Shown here one piece after another: positions 1 to 12,037 of a DNA stretch of 64,000 bases. Under the pieces are notes generated by a model. The model made no database searches. It was not told where the DNA came from and saw only the letters and a list, made by a program, of their open reading frames with translations. How positions within the stretch are numbered: the stretch's first letter is position 1; every line of letters starts with the position of its first letter. The stretch lies in the NCBI GenBank assembly GCA_963702055.1, contig OY969702.1, positions 2,356,001-2,420,000 of the forward strand, read 5' to 3'. The translations under genes and the position numbers were made by a program. The stretch is from CAWINX01 sp963702055 (GTDB lineage Bacteria; Actinomycetota; Thermoleophilia; Solirubrobacterales; 70-9).

Positions 1-1
1 C

Positions 2-2530
<2,529 letters not shown>

Positions 2531-2537
2531 TGGGGAT

Positions 2538-2654
2538 GGAGGCGCCGGGTACCCTCCTGGCGGCTGCCTTTTTCGCCTTTAAGTGCTCTAGCTCTCGCTG
2601 AGGAGTCAGTGCGAAAAAGAGACCGCCGCCGCCAGGACGGCACCCGGCGCCTCC
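2538..2654. repeat. Long imperfect palindrome just after rpoC
   Basis: It starts 8 bases after the rpoC stop. The left arm begins GGAGGCGCCGGGT (2538-2550), continues CCTCCTGGCGGC and reaches CTTTTTCGC. The right arm (2610-2654) is its reverse complement with a few changes, ending ACCCGGCGCCTCC. The arms are about 43 bases around a loop of about 30. A transcript would form a very strong hairpin. Rho-independent termination of rpoC is one reading, but no U-run follows the stem. Confidence 0.75.
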
Positions 2655-2669
2655 TGCCAGGACGAGTGA

Positions 2670-2698
2670 CGGCCGGAGAGCTGTTTGCTCCCCGGCCG
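2670..2698. terminator. GC-rich hairpin between convergent genes
   Basis: CGGCCGG pairs with CCGGCCG, and the inner GAGC pairs with GCTC across the loop TGTTT. It is the second of three hairpins in the 244-base gap between rpoC and the convergent secreted-protein gene. No T-run follows on either strand, so it is a candidate terminator only. Confidence 0.4.
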
Positions 2699-2718
2699 CC
2701 GAATTGCTCGCTTTTCTG

Positions 2719-2765
2719 CGGTGCAACGCGTTTGCCCCCTGTGAGGGGGACAGCGCGTTGCACCG
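2719..2765. repeat. Family B hairpin, copy 1 (GGTGCAACGCG)
   Basis: CGGTGCAACGCG pairs exactly with CGCGTTGCACCG. Inside, CCCCCT pairs with AGGGGG. It lies between the convergent 3' ends of rpoC and the secreted repeat protein. The same arms recur at 3445, 3508, 28706 and 63090. Confidence 0.85.
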
Positions 2766-2774
2766 TGGGGGACT

Positions 2775-3341
2775 TCAGCTCAGGCAGAGGGCATAGGCGG
2801 TGATTGTGGAATCGCTGCCGTTGTTGTTCTTGGCCTGGTAGAGCCAGCCGTTGCCGCTGGGCCGAGACGAGGTCATCTCGACGCCGAAATGGGCGGGCTG
2901 GCCGCCGCCGCTCAGTACCTGCTCGCCGGCCTGGCAGTTGACGCTGACGCCGCCGCTGGCACCGGCTTTGAGCGCCGCCGAGTTGGTGCGGACGGTGACC
3001 GTGCCCAGCTCGCTTGCCCCGACCGAGCTCGGGCCGAGGTCGGCGGCCGTGAGCGAATCGTCGGCCACCTCGGGGGAGCCGACCGCGTTCGCGGCGATCT
3101 CGTCGGAGCCGACCGAGTCGGTGCCTAGATCGTCGGCGGTCAGGGTACCGTCGGCGACTTTGGCGGACTTGACCGCGTTGTCGTGGAGGTCGACGGTGCG
3201 GATCGTGCGATTGACGATCTGCGCCGAGCGGACCGAGTTTTTGCTGACCGCCAGGGCGCTGCCGGTGAGCGCCATGAACAGCGCCAGGCAGCTGATCACG
3301 AGGGCGGGGGAGGGACGGAACCTGCGGGTCTTGTTGGTCAT
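2775..3341 (-). CDS. Secreted protein with DL/SVGS-type repeats, function unknown
   Basis: 188 residues. After a basic N-terminus comes a hydrophobic segment (about 13-32, ending SALA) that reads as a signal peptide. Residues 35-115 are a loose repeat of short units such as VKSAKVADGTLTADDLG, NAVGSPEVADDSLTAADLG and SSVGASELG, as in small exported beta-rich proteins common in high-GC actinomycetes. The C-terminus has a Cys pair (VNCQAGEQVLSGGG and YALCLS) that could form a disulfide. The gene is convergent with rpoC. Its start at 3341 is about 100 bases from the tandem family B hairpins. The biochemical function is not known to me. Confidence 0.75.
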   Translation of the reverse strand: MTNKTRRFRPSPALVISCLALFMALTGSALAVSKNSVRSAQIVNRTIRTVDLHDNAVKSAKVADGTLTADDLGTDSVGSDEIAANAVGSPEVADDSLTAADLGPSSVGASELGTVTVRTNSAALKAGASGGVSVNCQAGEQVLSGGGQPAHFGVEMTSSRPSGNGWLYQAKNNNGSDSTITAYALCLS

Positions 3342-3444
3342 CGGGGGTCTCCTTTCGTCGTTTTTGATCCCGATGGACTCAGCTTCGAATTGATCTGCCG
3401 CCGCCTCTACGGACCCCAGGGGTGAACCGCCTCACCCCCTCCTT

Positions 3445-3493
3445 GCGGTGCAACGCGTAAGTGGTCTCATGGGTCACCTACGCGTTGCACCGC
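3445..3493. repeat. Family B hairpin, copy 2
   Basis: GCGGTGCAACGCGTA pairs with TACGCGTTGCACCGC around a loop of about 19 bases. It is the first of two tandem copies in the gap between the divergent secreted-protein and monooxygenase genes, so here the element is not at a 3' end. Confidence 0.85.
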
Positions 3494-3507
3494 GGTTGGG
3501 TTTTCAA

Positions 3508-3552
3508 GGTGCAACGCGTTGGCGGCCTGTCAGAGCACCTACGCGTTGCACC
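3508..3552. repeat. Family B hairpin, copy 3
   Basis: GGTGCAACGCGT (3508-3519) pairs exactly with ACGCGTTGCACC (3541-3552). It lies 15 bases downstream of copy 2 and ends 15 bases before the GTG start of the monooxygenase. It therefore covers the place where a -35 box would be expected. Confidence 0.85.
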
Positions 3553-3554
3553 GA

Positions 3555-3560
3555 TAGATT
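3555..3560 (+). promoter_or_regulatory. -10-like box for a leaderless start (monooxygenase)
   Basis: TAGATT ends 7 bases before the GTG at 3568, so the transcript would begin at or next to the start codon. There is no Shine-Dalgarno sequence. The spacing matches that at many other unit-first genes in this window. Confidence 0.45.
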
Positions 3561-3567
3561 TACCCTC

Positions 3568-4890
3568 GTGTCCGCGGAGAAGGTTTGCGTGATCGGCGCC
3601 GGCAGCTCCGGGATCGCCGCCTGCCAGGTGCTGGGCGCGCGTGGGATCCCCTTCGACTGCTTCGAGGTCGGCTCCGAGGTCGGGGGCAACTGGCGCTACA
3701 TGAACGACAACGAGATGTCGTCGGCCTACCGGTCCCTGCACATCAACACCTCGCGAGGGTTGATGGCCTACGCGACCTACCCGATGCCCGACGACTACCC
3801 CGACTACCCGAATCACTTCCAGATCGCGGCCTACTTCGACGACTACGTCGACCACTTCGGGTTCCGCGATCGGATCCGCTTCCGAACCGAGGTGAAGTCG
3901 GTCGAGCCGGCCGAGGGCGGCGGCTGGGACGTCACCGTCGAGGGCGCCGACGGTCGCCGTGAGACGAGCCGCTACCGGGCGGTCCTGGTCGCCAACGGCC
4001 ACCACTGGGACCCGCGCTGGCCCGAGCCCCCCTTCCCCGGCTCGGAGCAGTTCGAGGGCGAGCAGATGCACGTCCACCACTACCGCGAGCCGGACGTGCT
4101 CGCCGGCAAGCGGGTGCTGGTACTGGGGATCGGCAACTCGGCCACCGACATCGCGGTCGAGTCATCGCGAATCGCCGAGAAGACCTTCCTGGCGATGCGC
4201 CGCGGCGCCTACGTCGTGCCCAAGTACCTGGCCGGCAAACCGACCGACGAGGCGGCTTCCGCGGTGGTCACCAGGTTGCCCCTGGCGGTGCAGCGCTTCT
4301 TCATCATGCGGATGATCGGGATGTCGGTCGGCGACATGACCTCCTACGGCCTGCCCCAGCCCGACCACAAGTTGCTCGAAGCGCACCCGACCGTCTCCGC
4401 CGAGCTGCTCTCCCGCCTCGGCCACGGCGATATCGAGGTGAAGCCCAACATCGAGCGCTTCGCGGGCGGGCGAACCGTCCGCTTTGCCGACGGCAGCGAG
4501 GAGGAGATCGACCTGGTCGTCTACTGCACCGGCTACAAGATCACCTTCCCGTTCTTCGACCCCGAGTTCCTCTCCGCGGAGGACAACCGGCTCGCGCTCT
4601 ATCGCCGGGTCGCGTCGGTCGAGCACCCCGGCCTGTACTTCATCGGCTTCATCCAACCGCTTGGCGCGATCATGCCGCTCGCTGAGGCGCAGTCGGAGTG
4701 GGTCGCCGATTTACTCGAGGGGAAGGGCGAGCTGCCCTCGGTGGAGGAAATGCGGACCGAGATCGAAGAAGCCCAGAAGAAGATGCGGAGGCGCTACGTC
4801 GCTTCTAAGCGTCACACGATCCAGGTCGACTTCCATCCGTACCTGCGCGAGATCCGGCGCGAGCGTAAGCGGGCGACTCAGCGGGCCTGA
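3568..4890 (+). CDS. Flavin-containing monooxygenase (FMO/BVMO-like)
   Basis: 440 residues. NADPH- and FAD-dependent oxygenation of a soft nucleophile or ketone is the expected chemistry, but the substrate cannot be read from the sequence. The FAD Rossmann motif VIGAGSSGIAACQVL is at residues 8-22. A second GxGxxA motif for NADPH, VLGIGNSATDIAVE, is near residue 185, and YCTGYK near 325 is the usual C-terminal FMO motif. GTG is chosen as start because translation upstream would run through the family B repeats. The last 86 bases overlap the opposite-strand gene ending at 4805. Confidence 0.88.
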   Translation: MSAEKVCVIGAGSSGIAACQVLGARGIPFDCFEVGSEVGGNWRYMNDNEMSSAYRSLHINTSRGLMAYATYPMPDDYPDYPNHFQIAAYFDDYVDHFGFRDRIRFRTEVKSVEPAEGGGWDVTVEGADGRRETSRYRAVLVANGHHWDPRWPEPPFPGSEQFEGEQMHVHHYREPDVLAGKRVLVLGIGNSATDIAVESSRIAEKTFLAMRRGAYVVPKYLAGKPTDEAASAVVTRLPLAVQRFFIMRMIGMSVGDMTSYGLPQPDHKLLEAHPTVSAELLSRLGHGDIEVKPNIERFAGGRTVRFADGSEEEIDLVVYCTGYKITFPFFDPEFLSAEDNRLALYRRVASVEHPGLYFIGFIQPLGAIMPLAEAQSEWVADLLEGKGELPSVEEMRTEIEEAQKKMRRRYVASKRHTIQVDFHPYLREIRRERKRATQRA

Positions 4891-5188
4891 CGACGGGGCG
4901 GGACGAGGACCCGGGGTCGTCCAGCGGAACTTGTGAGCGACCGAAGGGAGCGGGTTCCGATGGATGGCCGCGGGTCCTCACTCGCATGCCACCGCCGAGC
5001 GGTCCGCGGTGCGGGCCTCGGGGCCTGGTTGGACTTGGGCGCCAGCGCTTGAAGCCGTCGTCCCCGCCGTCATCTGCTGCTTCGGGGTCCGGCGTCTGTT
5101 TGCTCGCCCACCAGACCAGCCAGAGAGACCCGAGCACGGGAATCTTCAGCACCACCAAGAGAAAGAAGATCGGCCAGAACCCCTCCAC
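4805..5188 (-). CDS. Small membrane protein, function unknown
   Basis: 127 residues. The N-terminus has one hydrophobic segment (WPIFFLLVVLKIPVLGSLWL), followed by WWASKQTPDPE and a basic, Pro/Arg-rich tail with RWRPSPTRPRGPHRG. One transmembrane helix with a cytoplasmic tail is likely. The N-terminal half looks real. The C-terminal part overlaps the monooxygenase 3' end on the other strand by 86 bases and could be shorter in life. No family is recognised. A small HAD-like gene ends 11 bases upstream. Confidence 0.55.
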   Translation of the reverse strand: MEGFWPIFFLLVVLKIPVLGSLWLVWWASKQTPDPEAADDGGDDGFKRWRPSPTRPRGPHRGPLGGGMRVRTRGHPSEPAPFGRSQVPLDDPGSSSRPVVRPAESPAYARAGSRAGTDGSRPGSCDA

Positions 5189-5198
5189 GCCGATCAGT

Positions 5199-5696
5199 CT
5201 AGCCTCCGTTGGCCTCGCGCTCCAGGCCTCGTGCCCAGGCGGAGAGGGCCTCGGTGTGGGCTTCCTCGAGGCCGAGGTGGGACTCGGTCGGGACCAACAG
5301 CGTCGGCTCCGGCCGCCCCCGCGCCCACTCGTAACAGCTCTCGTCGAAGTTGTCGTCGACCCAGGCCATCGGCCGGCCCCGCCCGTATTCGTCCAGCGGC
5401 CCCAGCTTCCAGTGGGCGGAGCCGAAGCGAGCGGCGCCGTCGAAGGTCAGGTGAGGCAGCTCGGGGATGCCGAGCAGGTTGGGCAGGTAGTAGTTGGCTT
5501 TGTCCTCCCAGCCGGTCGCCCAAACCATCTCGTAGTGCTCGGCCAGCCGCCGCAGCCGCTCGCCGGCGCTCAGCGAGATGCAGTGGACCATCCCGTCGAT
5601 CAACTCGAACTTCGCCGCCGCCCGGTCCGGCGGCTCGTCGAAGCCGAAGAGACTGATGACGCCATCGACGTCGACGGCGAGGATCGGCCGGCTCAT
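5199..5696 (-). CDS. HAD-like hydrolase family protein
   Basis: 165 residues. The N-terminus ILAVDVDGVISLFG is the HAD motif I (DxDG) with nucleophile and acid Asp. WATGWED around residue 60 fits motif II, and MAWVDDNFDE near residue 110 gives the acidic Mg-binding motif IV. It is short, without a large cap, like the actinobacterial HAD proteins of unknown substrate. It sits 13 bases downstream of rpsG and may be co-transcribed with rpsL-rpsG. Confidence 0.7.
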   Translation of the reverse strand: MSRPILAVDVDGVISLFGFDEPPDRAAAKFELIDGMVHCISLSAGERLRRLAEHYEMVWATGWEDKANYYLPNLLGIPELPHLTFDGAARFGSAHWKLGPLDEYGRGRPMAWVDDNFDESCYEWARGRPEPTLLVPTESHLGLEEAHTEALSAWARGLEREANGG

Positions 5697-5709
5697 GGCC
5701 GCAGCCTAA

Positions 5710-6180
5710 TTACCAGCGGTAGTGGGCGAACGCCTTGTTCGCCTGGGCCATCCGGTAGATGTCGTCCTTGCGCTTCCAGGCACTGCCCTGCTGCTTGCCG
5801 GCGTCGAGGATCTCGTTGGCGAGGCGCTCGGACATCGAGTACTCGCGGCGCTGGCGGGCGTAGTCGACCAGCCAGCGGACCGCGAGGGTGCGGGCGCGAC
5901 GGGCCGGGACCTCGACCGGCACCTGGTAGGTGGCGCCGCCGACGCGGCGGGAGCGGACCTCGAGCACCGGGGTCAGCTGTTTGATCGCCGCCTCCAGCGT
6001 TTCGACCGGGTCCTCGCCGGCGCGCTCGCCGACGATCGCCAGGCTGTCGTAGACGATCCGCTCGGCAAGCGACTTCTTGCCGTCGCTCATCACCTTGTTG
6101 ATCAGCTGCTGGACGAGCCGGTTGCGGTGGCGCGCGTCGGGCTCAACCGGGCGGATCGTGGCTGCGGAGCGGCGGGGCAT
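5710..6180 (-). CDS. rpsG: 30S ribosomal protein S7
   Basis: 156 residues, normal length. S7 nucleates assembly of the 30S head by binding the 3' domain of 16S rRNA. Recognised from VEPDARHRNRLVQQLINKVM and the conserved segment KQLTPVLEVRSRRVGGATYQVP. It overlaps rpsL by one base (TAATG-type junction), so the two are one operon. The pair is on the minus strand, opposite to fusA and rpoC, which is unusual for this locus. Confidence 0.97.
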   Translation of the reverse strand: MPRRSAATIRPVEPDARHRNRLVQQLINKVMSDGKKSLAERIVYDSLAIVGERAGEDPVETLEAAIKQLTPVLEVRSRRVGGATYQVPVEVPARRARTLAVRWLVDYARQRREYSMSERLANEILDAGKQQGSAWKRKDDIYRMAQANKAFAHYRW

Positions 6181-6575
6181 TACGAAGCTTTGACGCCGTA
6201 GCGGGAGCGGGCCTGCTTGCGGTCGGAGACGCCGGCGGCGTCGAGGGTGCCGCGGACGACCTTGTAACGGACGCCCGGCAGGTCCTTGACACGGCCGCCG
6301 CGGACCAGCACGACCGAGTGCTCCTGAAGGTTGTGGCCCTCGCCCGGAATGTAGGTGGTGACCTCCATCCCGTTGGTCAGTCGCACGCGGGCGATCTTGC
6401 GCAGGGCGGAGTTCGGCTTCTTCGGCGTCACCGTGGCGACACGCGTGCAGACGCCGCGGCGCTGCGGCGCGGAGACCCGCTTCTTGTTCCCCTGGCCGGA
6501 CTTGAGGCCCGGGGTCGCGGTCTTCTTCTTGGGGCGCTTACGCCCCTTGCGTACGAGTTGGTTCGTGTTTGGCAC
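6180..6575 (-). CDS. rpsL: 30S ribosomal protein S12
   Basis: 131 residues. S12 sits at the decoding centre. The conserved loops PKKPNSALRK and GGRVKDLPGVRYKVVRG are intact; these hold the lysines where streptomycin-resistance changes are known. The start is GTG at 6575, preceded 8 bases upstream by TACTAT, so a leaderless transcript is likely. A long palindrome begins at 6600, across the likely -35 region. Confidence 0.97.
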   Translation of the reverse strand: MPNTNQLVRKGRKRPKKKTATPGLKSGQGNKKRVSAPQRRGVCTRVATVTPKKPNSALRKIARVRLTNGMEVTTYIPGEGHNLQEHSVVLVRGGRVKDLPGVRYKVVRGTLDAAGVSDRKQARSRYGVKAS

Positions 6576-6583
6576 GGCGGCGG

Positions 6584-6589
6584 ATAGTA
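6584..6589 (-). promoter_or_regulatory. -10-like box for rpsL
   Basis: On the minus strand it reads TACTAT and ends 8 bases before the GTG start of rpsL. No Shine-Dalgarno sequence is visible. Confidence 0.5.
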
Positions 6590-6599
6590 CAGGGCCGAC

Positions 6600-6698
6600 A
6601 GAAGCGTGTCTGGCGGCGTCCTCAGTCGGGCGGATTGCTCACGCACGGGAGTGCGCTCGCTGCACCGCCCTCCCTGCGTCCTTGCCAGACCCACTTCT
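6600..6698. repeat. Palindrome that encodes the tail of its neighbour
   Basis: Outer arms AGAAGCGTGTCTGGC and GCCAGACCCACTTCT pair with few mismatches. In the centre, CGCAC-GGGA-GTGCG is a perfect hairpin. GGCGGCGTCCTCAGTCGG and CCTCCCTGCGTCC recur in nearly the same form in the palindrome at 60771-60935. The stop codon and about the last 20 residues of the membrane-protein gene to the right are inside the element. Confidence 0.65.
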
Positions 6699-7100
6699 GA
6701 CGACCCTGACGAGAGCAATGCCACTGAGGAGCACAAGGACGCTCCCGACCAACTCCAGCCAGAAGCCGGTCTGGGGATGGGCCTTGGCCTGGACGAAGCC
6801 GGTGAAGGTGGCCGTTGCGCCCGCGTCCGGGAGGTCGCCGGTGAGGAAGATCAGCAACGCCGCGGCGCCGATCGCGACTGTCGCCAGGGCGGCGGGGCGG
6901 GAGGCTGCTCCGACCGCGAGCAGGATCGCGGCGAAGGCGAAGAGGCCGAGGACGAGGAAGGCGTAGTCGTGGCGGTCGGCCGACCGCGAGACCTCGATCG
7001 TCAGTCCTCCGGCGCGGTAGACGAGGACATCGGCGAAGCTCGAGGCGATCAGCATCAGCGCGCCGAAGAGGCCGATCATCGGCAGGACGAGCCGCCTCAC
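6639..7100 (-). CDS. Four-helix membrane protein, function unknown
   Basis: 153 residues from a GTG at 7100, which overlaps the stop of the upstream gene as GTGA. Hydrophobic segments start at MIGLFGALMLIASSFADVL, then YAFLVLGLFAFAAILLAV, LATVAIGAAALLIFLTGDLP and WLELVGSVLVLLSGIALV, so four transmembrane helices are likely. The last residues (KDAGRAVQRAHSRA) are encoded by the palindrome at 6600-6698. It looks like a partner or a paralogue of the C-terminal half of the upstream gene. No named family is recognised. Confidence 0.7.
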   Translation of the reverse strand: MRRLVLPMIGLFGALMLIASSFADVLVYRAGGLTIEVSRSADRHDYAFLVLGLFAFAAILLAVGAASRPAALATVAIGAAALLIFLTGDLPDAGATATFTGFVQAKAHPQTGFWLELVGSVLVLLSGIALVRVVRSGSGKDAGRAVQRAHSRA

Positions 7101-8011
7101 GCGCGACCCTCGGCCCTGGGTGCGTTGAGGGCCGGCCGTGGCCGGGGACGGTGCGCCCGCTGCTTCGCCGGCTGGCGGCCGAGCGAGAGGGCGAGGCCCC
7201 CGAGCGCGATCGCGGCCGCCGCGGCGAGCTCGGCGTAGAAGCCGTCGTAGAGCACTGCCGCGGCGCCGGCGAAGCGCGACGTCTGAATGCCGGCGTCCAG
7301 CCCGCTGGGCAGGTCGACGAGGAGGATGATCGCGATCGCCAGCAGGCCGAGCCCGAAGACGACGCGGCCGAGGCGCCGTCGGCTCCTGCTCATGGCCGCG
7401 ACCCCGAGCGCGCCCGCCGCCAAGGCCAGCGGGATCAGCACATAGGAGTGCGCCTCGCCCGCCGTCTTCACGCCGACGGTGGGGGGAGTCGCGACACTGG
7501 GCAGGCCCGCGTAGCCGGGCTGGCCGATCTCGATCGCGCGGTAGTCGACGAACTGGGAGACGACGAGGCAGGCGGCGGCGGCGACGATCACGGCGCCGAT
7601 CGCCCGCTCCGGCGTGACCACGGCACTCGCCCGCGTCGCCACGCGGGTCGCCCAGGCCGATGCCCTGCGCAGAGCGCGCTCTCCCGCCGCGAGCCCCTTG
7701 AAGAAGCGCGCCGCGACGGGGCGCAGGCGCCGTCCCACGCGCGCCGAGGAGCGCTTCCACGCTTTCCTGGCCCGTCGCGCCTCGCGCAGCAGCAGCGGAT
7801 GCGCCCGCTCGATCCAGCGGTTGAGCGCCCGATCCACCCTGCGGGTCTGCTTGGTCGCCCACCAGAGCGCCAGGTCCGCCCGCCGCCGCGCCGCCTTCGC
7901 GATGCGCTTTCGCTTCCCGGCCGCGCCGCGCCGCGCCGCTGCTATCATCGCGCGTCGCTCAGGCTTCTTTTTCGCAGCACGTTTCGCCGGGCCCGCGAGG
8001 GCCTTTTTCAT
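7097..8011 (-). CDS. Basic-headed membrane protein, function unknown
   Basis: 304 residues from the ATG at 8011; a GTG at 8065 would add 18 more basic residues but would leave only 23 bases before fusA. The first 100 residues are very rich in Arg, Lys and Ala, and could bind nucleic acid or ribosomes. Then come about four hydrophobic segments (for example IGAVIVAAAACLVVSQFV and VVFGLGLLAIAIILLV), arranged like the four-helix protein downstream. The two genes overlap as GTGA and are probably one operon, divergent from fusA. No family is recognised. Confidence 0.65.
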   Translation of the reverse strand: MKKALAGPAKRAAKKKPERRAMIAAARRGAAGKRKRIAKAARRRADLALWWATKQTRRVDRALNRWIERAHPLLLREARRARKAWKRSSARVGRRLRPVAARFFKGLAAGERALRRASAWATRVATRASAVVTPERAIGAVIVAAAACLVVSQFVDYRAIEIGQPGYAGLPSVATPPTVGVKTAGEAHSYVLIPLALAAGALGVAAMSRSRRRLGRVVFGLGLLAIAIILLVDLPSGLDAGIQTSRFAGAAAVLYDGFYAELAAAAAIALGGLALSLGRQPAKQRAHRPRPRPALNAPRAEGRA

Positions 8012-8076
8012 GCGCTTATCCCGGCTCTCGCCGGAGCGCTTCCGTTTCACTCGTCCCCGCTTCACAAGACAACCCT

Positions 8077-8082
8077 TACCTT
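8077..8082 (+). promoter_or_regulatory. -10-like box for fusA
   Basis: TACCTT ends 6 bases before the fusA ATG at 8089, with no Shine-Dalgarno sequence between, as expected for a leaderless transcript. Confidence 0.4.
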
Positions 8083-8088
8083 ACGGAC

Positions 8089-10200
<2,112 letters not shown>

Positions 10201-10357
10201 GCCCAACCGCGAAGGGCGGGCACATCTGGCTATATTTCCCAGGTTCGCCCGCAGGCAGAACGAAGCGCCCTGCCAGGCATGACCTCACAGACTTAAGCAT
10301 TCAAACCAGACAGAAACCGACTCAGAACCCAACTTTCGAAAGGCAGAACGGAGAGAG
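10201..10357 (+). other. fusA-tuf intergenic leader
   Basis: 157 bases. GCGGGC near 10217 can pair with GCCCGC near 10248, enclosing TGGCTATATTTCCC, a weak hairpin that could attenuate or separate fusA and tuf messages. The rest is A/C-rich. The tuf Shine-Dalgarno sequence ACGGAGAGAG lies just before its ATG. No gene is seen. Confidence 0.4.
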
Positions 10358-11542
10358 ATGTCCAAGGAGAAGTTCGAGCGCGACAAGCCGCACGTGAATG
10401 TCGGCACCATCGGTCATATCGACCATGGGAAGACGACGCTGACGGCCGCGATCACCAAAACCCTCTCCACGAAGGGCGGCGCTGAGGCGAAGAGCTTCGA
10501 GGAGATCGACAACGCTCCGGAGGAGAAGGAACGCGGGATCACGATCGCGACGTCCCACGTCGAGTACGAGACCGACAACCGCCACTACGCGCACGTCGAC
10601 TGCCCGGGTCACGCCGACTACGTGAAGAACATGATCACCGGCGCCGCCCAGATGGACGGGGCGATCCTGGTCGTCTCCGCCGCCGACGGCGTGATGCCCC
10701 AGACCCGCGAGCACATCCTGCTCGCCCGCCAGGTCAACGTCCCGCACGTGGTCGTCTTCCTCAACAAGGTCGATCAGGTCGACGACGACGAGCTGATCGA
10801 GCTGGTCGAGGAGGAGGTCAAGGACCTGCTCAACGAGTACGACTTCCCGGGCGACGACACGCCGATCATCAAGGGCTCGGCGCTGAAGGCGCTGGAGGGC
10901 GACGAGGATGCCCAGAAGGCGATCTTCGAGCTGGCCGATGCGCTCGATTCCTACATCCCCGAGCCGGTTCGCGAGCTCGACAAGCCCTTCCTGATGCCGA
11001 TCGAGGACATCTTCTCGATCACCGGCCGCGGCACCGTCGCGACCGGTCGCGTCGAGCAGGGGATCGTCAACACCGGCGACGAGGTCGAGATCGTCGGGAT
11101 CAAGGACACCACCAAAACGGTGGTCACCGGGGTCGAGATGTTCCGCAAGATCCTCGACGAGGGCCAGGCGGGCGACAACATCGGCGCCCTGCTGCGCGGC
11201 ACCAAGCGTGAGGAGATCGAGCGCGGCCAGGTGCTCTGCAAGCCCGGGTCGATCACCCCGCACACCAAGTTCAAGGCCGAGGTCTACTGCCTGAAAAAGG
11301 AAGAGGGCGGTCGTCACACCCCGTTCTTCTCCGGCTATCGGCCGCAGTTCTACTTCCGCACCACGGACGTGACCGGGATCGCCAACCTCCCCGACGGGAC
11401 CGAGATGGTGATGCCGGGCGACAACGTCCAGATGACGATCGAGCTGATCCAGCCGATCGCCATGGATCAGGGCCTGCGTTTCGCCATCCGCGAGGGTGGG
11501 CGCACCGTCGGCTCGGGGGTCGTCTCCGAGATCATCGAGTAG
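10358..11542 (+). CDS. tuf: Translation elongation factor Tu
   Basis: 394 residues, standard length. It delivers aminoacyl-tRNA to the ribosome. G1 GHIDHGKTTLTAA, the switch I segment KERGITIATSHVEYE, G3 DCPGHADYV and G4 NKVD are all present. Domains 2 and 3 are intact, ending in the usual FAIREGGRTVGSGVV. The start has a Shine-Dalgarno sequence, unlike fusA. A clean hairpin terminator follows the stop. Confidence 0.98.
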   Translation: MSKEKFERDKPHVNVGTIGHIDHGKTTLTAAITKTLSTKGGAEAKSFEEIDNAPEEKERGITIATSHVEYETDNRHYAHVDCPGHADYVKNMITGAAQMDGAILVVSAADGVMPQTREHILLARQVNVPHVVVFLNKVDQVDDDELIELVEEEVKDLLNEYDFPGDDTPIIKGSALKALEGDEDAQKAIFELADALDSYIPEPVRELDKPFLMPIEDIFSITGRGTVATGRVEQGIVNTGDEVEIVGIKDTTKTVVTGVEMFRKILDEGQAGDNIGALLRGTKREEIERGQVLCKPGSITPHTKFKAEVYCLKKEEGGRHTPFFSGYRPQFYFRTTDVTGIANLPDGTEMVMPGDNVQMTIELIQPIAMDQGLRFAIREGGRTVGSGVVSEIIE

Positions 11543-11551
11543 CGGCACCCC

Positions 11552-11580
11552 AGGGCGGGCCTCGAGCCCGCCCTTTCGTT
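11552..11580 (+). terminator. Rho-independent terminator of tuf
   Basis: AGGGCGGGC, loop CTCGA, GCCCGCCCT, followed by TTCGTT. The nine-base stem and short T-rich tail 10 bases after the stop make this the most conventional terminator in the window. Confidence 0.8.
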
Positions 11581-11621
11581 GCCCACCGGGCGGCGAAGAC
11601 AACTGCAAAGGACATACGACC

Positions 11622-11674
11622 GGGGCGGCGCCCCACCAAAGGGGCCCCGCCCCTTCCGCGCGGTAAGGCCGCGC
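11622..11674 (+). promoter_or_regulatory. Structured leader of the S10 operon
   Basis: Two stem-loops lie upstream of rpsJ. GGGGC (11622) and following bases pair with GCCCC and with GGGGCCCCGCCCC; then GCGCGG-TAA-GGCCGCGC (about 11657-11674) forms a second hairpin. A purine-rich GAAAGACCGAGAGAG follows before the GTG. In enterobacteria the S10 leader is the target of L4 repression. Whether that holds here cannot be read from the sequence. Confidence 0.45.
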
Positions 11675-11702
11675 GAGAAAGACCGAGAGAGACAGTTTCG
11701 AA

Positions 11703-12023
11703 GTGGCAGCCATAGCGGCACAGAAAATTCGGATCCGGCTGAAGGCGTACGACCACGACGCCATAGACCGGGCTGCCCGCGAGATCGTCGAGACCGCGGA
11801 GCGCACCGGCGCGACGATCTCCGGCCCGGTGCCGCTGCCGACCGAGAAAAACGTCTACTGCGTGATCAAGTCCCCCTTCAAGGACAAGGACTCGCGCGAG
11901 CACTTCGAGATCCGCACCCACAAGCGGCTGATCGACATCCATCAGCCCTCACCGAAAACCGTCGACTCCCTGCAGCGGCTCGACTCGCTGCCGGCGGGCG
12001 TCGACATCGAGATCCGGCTCTAG
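11703..12023 (+). CDS. rpsJ: 30S ribosomal protein S10
   Basis: 106 residues, near the usual 102. S10 is part of the 30S head and, with NusB, of antitermination complexes. Conserved KIRIRLKAYDHDAID and EHFEIRTHKRLIDI are present. It starts at GTG 11703 after AGTTTCGAA and is the first gene of the S10 string. Confidence 0.97.
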   Translation: MAAIAAQKIRIRLKAYDHDAIDRAAREIVETAERTGATISGPVPLPTEKNVYCVIKSPFKDKDSREHFEIRTHKRLIDIHQPSPKTVDSLQRLDSLPAGVDIEIRL

Positions 12024-12037
12024 GTGGCGGTGGACCC

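Noticed and set aside
11543..11702. An L4-repressed S10 leader as in E. coli
   Set aside because: Two hairpins are present, but nothing in them can be matched by eye to the known L4 target, so only a structured leader is claimed.
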